Positions 57,735 through 64,000 of a stretch of DNA of 64,000 nucleotides are shown in pieces (position 1 is the first letter of the stretch; each line of letters starts with the position of its first letter). The translations under genes and the position numbers were made by a program. The DNA is from Burkholderia anthina (GTDB taxonomy: Bacteria > Pseudomonadota > Gammaproteobacteria > Burkholderiales > Burkholderiaceae). Location of the stretch: NCBI RefSeq assembly GCF_902498995.1, contig NZ_CABVLY010000019.1, positions 1 to 64,000 of the forward strand, written 5' to 3'. The notes under the pieces were generated by a model that had not been told where the DNA came from, ran no database searches, and was given only the letters and a program-made list of their open reading frames with translations.

Positions 57735-58550
57735 ATGAATCGTATCCAGCAGACCTTCGCCGCACTCGCCGAACAAGGCCGCAAGGGCCTGATCCCGTTC
57801 ATCACGGCCGGCGATCCCGATCCCGCGAAGACCGTCGAATTCATGCACGCGCTCGCCGAAGGCGGCGCCGACGTGATCGAGCTCGGCGTGCCGTTCTCGG
57901 ACCCGATGGCCGACGGCCCGGTGATCCAGCGCTCGTCGGAACGCGCGCTCGCGCGCGGCGTCACGCTCAAGAGCGTGCTCGCCGACGTGAAGCGCTTTCG
58001 CGAGACCGACCCGAAAACCCCCGTCGTGCTGATGGGCTATGCGAACCCGATCGAACGGATGGGGGTCGATACGTTCGCTGCCGAAGCCCAGGCGGCCGGC
58101 GTCGACGGCGTGCTCGTCGTCGACTATCCGCCGGAAGAAGCGGGCGTGTTCGCCGAGAAAATGCGCGCCGCGCAGATCGATCCGATCTTCCTGCTCGCGC
58201 CGACGTCGACCGACGAACGCATCGCCGACGTGGGCAAGATCGCGAGCGGCTACGTGTATTACGTGTCGCTCAAGGGCGTGACCGGCGCCGGAAATCTGGA
58301 TGTTTCGAGCATTGCGGGTAAAATCCCGGCCATCAAGTCGCGCGTGCCGGTTCCGGTGGGCGTCGGCTTCGGCATTCGCGACGCCGAAACGGCGCGCGCG
58401 GTGGCCGAAGTGTCGGACGCCGTCGTGATCGGCAGCCGTCTGGTGCAATTGCTCGAGAGCGCCGCACCGGAAGGCGCTGCCGCCGAGCTGAAGACGTTCA
58501 TCGCCGAGCTGCGCGCCGCTTTGGACGGCGCCGGCAAGACGGCGCGATAA
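57735..58550 (+). CDS. trpA: Tryptophan synthase alpha chain
   Basis: Cleaves indole-3-glycerol phosphate; 271 residues. Catalytic Glu and Asp are in [41 protein letters not shown] and [15 protein letters not shown] complete the barrel. It is separated from trpB by the methyltransferase gene. Confidence 0.97.
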   Translation: MNRIQQTFAALAEQGRKGLIPFITAGDPDPAKTVEFMHALAEGGADVIELGVPFSDPMADGPVIQRSSERALARGVTLKSVLADVKRFRETDPKTPVVLMGYANPIERMGVDTFAAEAQAAGVDGVLVVDYPPEEAGVFAEKMRAAQIDPIFLLAPTSTDERIADVGKIASGYVYYVSLKGVTGAGNLDVSSIAGKIPAIKSRVPVPVGVGFGIRDAETARAVAEVSDAVVIGSRLVQLLESAAPEGAAAELKTFIAELRAALDGAGKTAR

Positions 58551-58614
58551 ACACAACACAGGAAGCGGGAACGGGCCGGCTGGCCCGCCCCGCCACGGAA
58601 CAGGAAACCATACG

Positions 58615-59487
58615 ATGAGCTGGCTCGACAAACTGTTGCCGCCGAAGATCAAGCAGACCGACCCGAAAAGCCGCAAGGGCATTCCGGAAGGGCTGTGGGT
58701 CAAGTGCCCGTCCTGCGAGGCCGTGCTGTACCGCAATGACGTGGACGCGAACCTGCACGTATGCCCGAAGTGCGATCACCACATGCGCATCGGCGCACGC
58801 GAACGCCTCGACGGGCTGCTCGATCCGGAAGGTCGCTATGAAATCGGCCAGGAAATCGTGCCGGTCGACTCGCTGAAGTTCAAGGACAGCCGCAAGTACC
58901 CCGATCGTCTGAAGGAAGCAATGGACGAGACGGGCGAGACCGACGCGATGGTCGTGATGGGCGGCGCGATCCACACGCTGCCCGTCGTCGCGGCCTGCTT
59001 CGAGTTCTCGTTCATGGGCGGCTCGATGGGCTCGGTCGTCGGCGAGCGCTTCGCGCGCGGCGCGCAGAACGCACTGGAACAGCACGTGCCGTTCATCTGC
59101 TTCACGGCATCGGGCGGTGCGCGGATGCAGGAAAGCCTGCTGTCGCTGATGCAGATGGCCAAGACCACCGCGATGCTGACCAAGCTGGCCGAAGCCAAGC
59201 TGCCGTTCATCTCGGTGCTGACCGACCCGACGATGGGCGGCGTGTCGGCGAGCTTCGCGTTCCTCGGCGACGTCGTGATCGCCGAGCCGAAGGCGCTGAT
59301 CGGCTTTGCCGGCCCGCGCGTGATCGAGCAGACGGTGCGCGAGAAGCTGCCGGAAGGCTTCCAGCGCGCGGAATTCCTGCTGAAGACGGGCGCGATCGAC
59401 ATGATCGTCGACCGACGCAAGATGCGCGACGAGATCGCGCAACTGCTCGCGCTGCTGCAGCGTCAGCCGGCCGACGCGCTGGCCTGA
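58615..59487 (+). CDS. accD: Acetyl-CoA carboxylase carboxyltransferase beta subunit
   Basis: First step of fatty-acid synthesis, with AccA; 290 residues. Zinc ribbon [20 protein letters not shown] then CPKCDHHMR; crotonase-type core [19 protein letters not shown] and [20 protein letters not shown]. Ends at a terminator, with folC 101 bases further. Confidence 0.97.
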   Translation: MSWLDKLLPPKIKQTDPKSRKGIPEGLWVKCPSCEAVLYRNDVDANLHVCPKCDHHMRIGARERLDGLLDPEGRYEIGQEIVPVDSLKFKDSRKYPDRLKEAMDETGETDAMVVMGGAIHTLPVVAACFEFSFMGGSMGSVVGERFARGAQNALEQHVPFICFTASGGARMQESLLSLMQMAKTTAMLTKLAEAKLPFISVLTDPTMGGVSASFAFLGDVVIAEPKALIGFAGPRVIEQTVREKLPEGFQRAEFLLKTGAIDMIVDRRKMRDEIAQLLALLQRQPADALA

Positions 59488-59507
59488 TTGGCGCGGCGTT
59501 GTGAACT

Positions 59508-59553
59508 GCGCGCGTCGCCCGGCTGAACCGCCGGGCGGCGCGTTTCGTTTTTT
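59508..59553 (+). terminator. Terminator after accD
   Basis: GCGCGTCGCCCGG (59510-59522) pairs with CCGGGCGGCGCG (59531-59542); a T-rich tail TTTCGTTTTTT ends at 59553. It separates the trp-acc genes from folC. Confidence 0.75.
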
Positions 59554-59587
59554 GGCGTAGTGGCGGTACTGATTCAGATTTGATCCG

Positions 59588-60898
59588 ATGAGCACTTTTC
59601 CCACTCTCGACGCGTGGCTTTCGCATCTCGAACGCGCGCACCCGGTCGGCATCGACATGGGCCTGACCCGCATCGGGCAGGTCAAGGCGGCGCTGCCGCT
59701 CGACTTCGCGTGCCCCGTGATCACGGTCGGCGGCACGAACGGCAAAGGCTCGACCTGCGCGTTTCTCGAGGCGATTCTCGTTCATGCGGGCTACAAGGTC
59801 GGCTGCCACACGTCGCCGCACCTGCTCGAATTCGGTGAGCGTGCACGCGTGAACGGGCAGCAGGTCAGCGACGCCGAACTGCTGCCGCACTTCGAAGCCG
59901 TCGAAGCCGCACGCACGTCGCTGCCGGAGCCGGTGTCGCTCACGTACTTCGAATTCACGACGCTCGCGATCCTGCACCTGTTCGCGTCGCGCGGCCTCGA
60001 TGCGGTGATTCTCGAAGTCGGCCTCGGCGGCCGGCTCGACGCGGTCAACATCATCGACACCGATTGCGCGATCGTCACGAGCATCGACATCGATCACACC
60101 GAATACCTCGGCGACACGCGCGAGAAGATCGCGTTCGAGAAGGCGGGGATCTTCCGTTCGGGCAAGCCGGCGATCTGCGGCGATCCCGCGGCGCCGCAGA
60201 CGCTGATCGATCATGCTGGCGCGATCGGCGCCGACCTGTGGCTGGTCGGCCGCGACTTCCGCTACGAGGCGCAGCCGGGTGCGGAACGTCAGCAGTGGAG
60301 CTACCTCGGCCGCGACAAGCGCTATCCGGCGCTTGCGTACCCGGCGCTGCGCGGCGCGAACCAGCTGATCAATGCGTCGGCCGCGCTGGCCGCGCTCGAG
60401 GCGCTGCGCCCGGTGCTGCCGGTGTCCGCGCAGGACATCCGGCTCGGCCTCGCGAACGTCGAGCTGCCGGGGCGCTTCCAGGTGCTGCCCGGCAAGCCGG
60501 CGATCGTGCTGGACGTCGCGCACAACCCGCATGCGGCGGCCGTGCTCGAGCAGAACCTCGGCAACATGGGCTTCTTCCCGTACACGTACGCAGTGTTCGG
60601 CGCGATGCACGACAAGGACATCGACGGCGTGCTGCGCCATCTGAAGGGCGAGATCGACCACTGGTGCGTGACCGACCTGCCGCTGCCGCGCGCGGCGAGT
60701 GCGGAGCAGCTCGAAGCCGCGCTGCGCAAGGCTGGCGTGGAAGAGGGGGCCGATTCGAGCGTCACGCGTTTCGCGTCGCCGGCCGAAGCGTTTCGCGATG
60801 CACTAAAAAGAGCATCCGAGAATGATAGAATCGTGGTTTTCGGCAGTTTCCATACGGTGGCAGGTGTGATGGCCTACCGGAAATCGCAGCATCACTGA
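59588..60898 (+). CDS. folC: Dihydrofolate synthase / folylpolyglutamate synthase
   Basis: Adds glutamate to dihydropteroate and folates; 436 residues. P-loop ITVGGTNGKGSTCAFLEAIL; TSPHLLEFGERARVNGQQVS; DIDHTEYLGDTREKIAFEKA; C-terminal VLDVAHNPHAAAVLEQNL. Start of the folC-dedD-cvpA-purF run. Confidence 0.95.
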   Translation: MSTFPTLDAWLSHLERAHPVGIDMGLTRIGQVKAALPLDFACPVITVGGTNGKGSTCAFLEAILVHAGYKVGCHTSPHLLEFGERARVNGQQVSDAELLPHFEAVEAARTSLPEPVSLTYFEFTTLAILHLFASRGLDAVILEVGLGGRLDAVNIIDTDCAIVTSIDIDHTEYLGDTREKIAFEKAGIFRSGKPAICGDPAAPQTLIDHAGAIGADLWLVGRDFRYEAQPGAERQQWSYLGRDKRYPALAYPALRGANQLINASAALAALEALRPVLPVSAQDIRLGLANVELPGRFQVLPGKPAIVLDVAHNPHAAAVLEQNLGNMGFFPYTYAVFGAMHDKDIDGVLRHLKGEIDHWCVTDLPLPRAASAEQLEAALRKAGVEEGADSSVTRFASPAEAFRDALKRASENDRIVVFGSFHTVAGVMAYRKSQHH

Positions 60899-60927
60899 CT
60901 GACGGGCAGTTTCGGACTCAGCCATTC

Positions 60928-61779
60928 ATGGGAATTTTCTCGTTCGGCAAGAAAGACGACGACGCGCCCACCCGGCGCGGCGGTCGTACCGGGGCCTCCC
61001 GGAACGTGCGCACGGAGCGCACTGAACGCGTCGAGCGACGCACGCGCCGTACGGAGCGTCCGGAGTCGGATGCTCTGCTCCTCGATCCGACCCTTCCAGA
61101 AAAGCAACGCGCACGCCGTCGCCTCGTCGGTGCGATCGCGCTCGTCGTCGCAGCTGTGATCGTGCTGCCGATGGTGCTCGATTCGCACCCGAAGCCGGTG
61201 ACGGACGACATCGCGATCGATATCCCGAACCGGCCCGCGCATCAGGCGGCCGCGGCGGGCGATGACGATGCGTCCGACGTGCAGGCGGGTGTCGCGCACG
61301 ACGAACCGCCGGCATCCGACGCTGCCGCCGTGGCGGCCGCTCCCGCGCCTGCCGCGAAGGAGACGGCCAAGCCGGCTGCGAAGCCCGACGCGTCGACCAC
61401 CACCACCACGGCCAGCGTGACGCCGCCGAAGCCTGCCGCGAAGCCGGCCGCCCCCGCGGCGAAACCGGTCGCGCCGAAGCCGGCGCCCGCGGCCGTCGCG
61501 AACGCCGACACCGATGCCGCGGCCGACAGCGGCGACGCATCGTCGCCGGCGTCGCCGGCCGGCGCACGCTTCGCGGTGCAGCTCGGGTCGTTCAAGGACG
61601 ACGCAACGGCCCGCTCGTGGGCGACCAAGTTGAAATCGGCGGGCGTGCCCGCATATGTCGAACATCGCAAGCAGGCCGACGGCAGCACGGCTACACTGCT
61701 GCGTGCCGGCCCGTTCGCGGATCGTGCGGCGGCATCGGCCGCGATCGCGAAGGTGCGCGAAGCCGGACTGACGCAGTAA
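60928..61779 (+). CDS. dedD: SPOR-domain cell-division protein, DedD-like
   Basis: 283 residues. A basic cytoplasmic part, one TM (LVGAIALVVAAVIVLPMVL), an Ala/Pro/Lys-rich periplasmic linker, and a C-terminal SPOR domain (ARFAVQLGSFKDDATARSWA ... TATLLRAGPFADRAAASAAI) that binds denuded peptidoglycan at the septum. In its usual place between folC and cvpA. Confidence 0.9.
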   Translation: MGIFSFGKKDDDAPTRRGGRTGASRNVRTERTERVERRTRRTERPESDALLLDPTLPEKQRARRRLVGAIALVVAAVIVLPMVLDSHPKPVTDDIAIDIPNRPAHQAAAAGDDDASDVQAGVAHDEPPASDAAAVAAAPAPAAKETAKPAAKPDASTTTTTASVTPPKPAAKPAAPAAKPVAPKPAPAAVANADTDAAADSGDASSPASPAGARFAVQLGSFKDDATARSWATKLKSAGVPAYVEHRKQADGSTATLLRAGPFADRAAASAAIAKVREAGLTQ

Positions 61780-61785
61780 CGTGCG

Positions 61786-62280
61786 ATGCTGACGGCTTTC
61801 GACTACGCTGTATTGGCGGTGATCGCGTTGTCTGCGCTGCGTGGTGCGTGGCGCGGCTTCGTCTCCGAGATTTTCGGGCTGATCGGCTGGATCGCGGCGA
61901 TCGTGATCGCGGGCCGTTATGTCGGACTCGTCGTGCCGTATATTCCGGCGAACTGGCCGGGCGGCGCGCTGACGCAGTGGGTGATCGCGTTCGCGCTGAT
62001 CGTGATCGGCGTGGTGTTCGTCGCAGGGGTCGCGAACGCGCTGTTGTCGCGCATCGCGCAGGCGACGGGCCTCGGCGGTGTCGACCGCTCGCTGGGCATG
62101 ATGTTCGGGCTCGTCCGCGGCTGCGTGCTGGTGGTGCTGCTGGTCGCGGCGGCCGGGCTGACCGACTTGCCCAAACAGGATTTCTGGCGCAATGCGCTAT
62201 TGCGTCCTATCGCCGAACAGGGCGTGCACGAGCTGAAGCAGCTCCTGCCCGACGGCATGGCCCAGTACATACGCGTGTGA
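61786..62280 (+). CDS. cvpA: CvpA family membrane protein
   Basis: 164 residues with four hydrophobic helices, starting MLTAFDYAVLAVIALSALRG with GAWRGFVSEIFGLIGWIAAI. The family is linked to colicin V production and envelope stress; its molecular role is unclear. Six bases after dedD and 51 before purF. Confidence 0.92.
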   Translation: MLTAFDYAVLAVIALSALRGAWRGFVSEIFGLIGWIAAIVIAGRYVGLVVPYIPANWPGGALTQWVIAFALIVIGVVFVAGVANALLSRIAQATGLGGVDRSLGMMFGLVRGCVLVVLLVAAAGLTDLPKQDFWRNALLRPIAEQGVHELKQLLPDGMAQYIRV

Positions 62281-62331
62281 CGACGCGGCCGGGCAGGACG
62301 GAACCGATTTTGTCATCTTGAAGGACATGCC

Positions 62332-63864
62332 ATGTGCGGCATCGTAGGTGTTATTTCCCAATCCCCGGTCAATCAGCTGATCTATGACAGCCTGCTGCTG
62401 CTGCAGCATCGCGGTCAGGACGCAGCCGGCATCGCGACGGCGGATGGCAGCAATTTCCACATGTACAAGGCGAACGGGATGGTGCGCGACGTGTTCCGCA
62501 CGCGCAACATGCGCAGCCTGCCCGGCACCTTCGGCATCGGCCAGGTCCGCTATCCGACGGCCGGCTCGGCATCGAGCGAAGCCGAGGCGCAGCCGTTCTA
62601 CGTGAACGCGCCGTTCGGGATCATCCTCGCGCACAACGGCAACCTGACGAACTGGGAACAACTGAAGGACGAGATGTTCCGGATCGATCGCCGGCACATC
62701 AACACCAATTCCGACAGCGAAGTGCTGCTCAACGTGTTCGCGCACGAGCTGCAACTGTCGACGACGGGCCTCGAGCTCGATCCGGCCGCGGTGTTCAAGG
62801 CGGTCTCCGGCGTGCACCGCCGCCTGCAGGGTTCGTATGCGATCGTGTCGCTGATCGCCGGCTACGGCCTGCTCGCGTTCCGCGATCCGTTCGGCATCCG
62901 TCCGCTCTGCCTCGGCAAGCTCGAAACCGAACACGGCACCGAATGGATGGTCGCGTCGGAGTCGGTGGCGGTCGAGGGCATCGGCTTCGAATTCGTGCGC
63001 GACGTGCAGCCGGGCGAAGCGATCTTCATCGACAAGGCCGGCAACTTCCACAGCCAGCAGTGCGCGGAGCAGCCCACGCTCAATCCGTGCATGTTCGAAT
63101 ACGTGTATCTCGCCCGTCCGGATTCGTGCCTCGACGGCGTGCCGGTCTACAACGTGCGCCTGCGCATGGGCGACTACCTCGCCGAGAAGATCAAGCGCGA
63201 GCTGCCGAACGTGCCGATCGACGTCGTGATGCCGATCCCCGATTCGTCGCGTCCGGCCGCGATGCAGGTTGCCGCGAAGCTCGGCGTCGAGTATCGCGAA
63301 GGCTTCTTCAAGAACCGCTACGTCGGCCGCACCTTCATCATGCCGGGCCAGGCCGTGCGCAAGAAGTCGGTGCGCCAGAAGCTCAATGCGATGAGCATCG
63401 AGTTCAAGGACAAGCACGTGCTGATCGTCGACGACTCGATCGTGCGCGGCACGACTTCGCACGAGATCGTGCAGATGGCGCGCGATGCGGGCGCGAAGTC
63501 GGTGATCTTCGCGTCGGCGGCGCCGCCCGTGAAGTTCCCGAACGTGTACGGCATCGACATGCCGACGCGCGGCGAGCTGGTCGCACACGGTCGCACCGAC
63601 GAAGAAGTCGCGAAGATCATCGGCGCCGACCACCTGATCTATCAGGACGTCGACGATCTGCGCCGCGCGGTGCGCGACATCAACCCGAAGCTCGAGCACT
63701 TCGAGGCGTCGTGCTTCGACGGCAACTACATCACCGGCGCGGTGACGCCCGAGTACCTCGATGCGATCGAGCGCGCACGCCTCGCACCGGCGTCGCAGGC
63801 CGATCGCGACGCGGCCAGCGACACCGCGGTGTCGCAGATGAACCTGCAGCTGTCGGTCGAGTGA
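62332..63864 (+). CDS. purF: Amidophosphoribosyltransferase
   Basis: Commits PRPP to purine synthesis; 510 residues. The nucleophilic Cys is residue 2 (MCGIVGVISQ), so only Met removal is needed; LLQHRGQDAAGIAT and HNGNLTNW are glutaminase motifs. VLIVDDSIVRGTTSHEIVQM is the PRPP site. No Fe-S cysteine set is evident, as in the E. coli type. Confidence 0.97.
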   Translation: MCGIVGVISQSPVNQLIYDSLLLLQHRGQDAAGIATADGSNFHMYKANGMVRDVFRTRNMRSLPGTFGIGQVRYPTAGSASSEAEAQPFYVNAPFGIILAHNGNLTNWEQLKDEMFRIDRRHINTNSDSEVLLNVFAHELQLSTTGLELDPAAVFKAVSGVHRRLQGSYAIVSLIAGYGLLAFRDPFGIRPLCLGKLETEHGTEWMVASESVAVEGIGFEFVRDVQPGEAIFIDKAGNFHSQQCAEQPTLNPCMFEYVYLARPDSCLDGVPVYNVRLRMGDYLAEKIKRELPNVPIDVVMPIPDSSRPAAMQVAAKLGVEYREGFFKNRYVGRTFIMPGQAVRKKSVRQKLNAMSIEFKDKHVLIVDDSIVRGTTSHEIVQMARDAGAKSVIFASAAPPVKFPNVYGIDMPTRGELVAHGRTDEEVAKIIGADHLIYQDVDDLRRAVRDINPKLEHFEASCFDGNYITGAVTPEYLDAIERARLAPASQADRDAASDTAVSQMNLQLSVE

Positions 63865-64000
63865 TGCCGACGCACGCTTCGAATGAAGCGTGATAGGATG
63901 TGGCCTTGCGTCGATTTGATTCAGCTTGCGGACGCGGGGCGACTTCCCAAAACAGCTAAAGCGAAGGCCGGCGGCAGCCGGCCCGAGTCGATCGCTGTCG

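Noticed and set aside
54751..57765. 1004-codon minus-strand frame opposite trpF, trpB and the methyltransferase
   Set aside because: Spans three well-supported genes on the other strand; shadow produced by high GC3.
1..64000. CRISPR arrays, tRNA/rRNA genes, prophage or intact insertion sequences
   Set aside because: I saw no regularly spaced repeats, no cloverleaf with a CCA-proximal TTC arm, and no transposase, integrase or phage structural gene.

Overview
The window is high-GC, proteobacterial and almost entirely coding. A lipase foldase gene of Burkholderia type, the tricarboxylic-acid cluster order (acnA-prpD ... mdh | gntR-sdhCDABE-gltA), the leuCDB-asd-fimV-truA-trpFBA-accD-folC-dedD-cvpA-purF order and a DNA methyltransferase gene inside the trp genes all point to Burkholderia, most likely the B. 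cepacia complex, and to a secondary chromosome. The genus call rests on remembered gene order and has not been checked by a search.

Layout. 0-8.7 kb: end of a lipase foldase gene, a MocR-type regulator divergent from a four-gene polyamine-type ABC importer, and a DHA2-type drug/H+ antiporter. 8.7-12.4 kb: a secreted S53 (sedolisin) protease and an ArsR-SRPBCC-DUF1801 operon with a visible promoter and operator. 12.4-25.9 kb: central carbon metabolism. On the minus strand lie mdh, a CitE-like lyase, a secreted MliC-like protein, prpD and acnA; on the plus strand lie a GntR regulator with a perfect palindromic operator, sdhCDAB, sdhE and gltA, closed by a strong terminator. 25.9-33.2 kb: small-molecule and amino-acid genes, including AraC/VOC, a DUF1479 oxygenase, a dimethylarginine hydrolase (DDAH), an Lrp regulator, a LysP-like permease and a GST.

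33.2-44.2 kb looks like an acquired block. It has more A/T-ending codons than its surroundings, a second complete polyamine-type ABC importer, a GMC oxidoreductase, a DadA/PuuB-like FAD oxidase, an aldehyde dehydrogenase, a haloacid-dehalogenase-like enzyme and its own LysR regulator. Its left edge carries nested inverted repeats. Together the genes suggest uptake and oxidation of an amine or amino-alcohol; the substrate is unknown.

44.2-46.6 kb: a cupin gene and a tandem pair of related exported proteins with twin-arginine-like signals and no assigned function. 46.6-64 kb: leuC, an entericidin-like lipoprotein, leuD, leuB, asd, fimV, truA, trpF, trpB, an orphan DNA methyltransferase, trpA, accD, folC, dedD, cvpA and purF. 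Two short open frames upstream of leuC and asd look like candidate attenuation leaders. The asd one ends in a Thr/Lys/Ile-rich stretch and is the most striking uncatalogued signal in the window. I saw no rRNA, tRNA, CRISPR array or intact insertion sequence.
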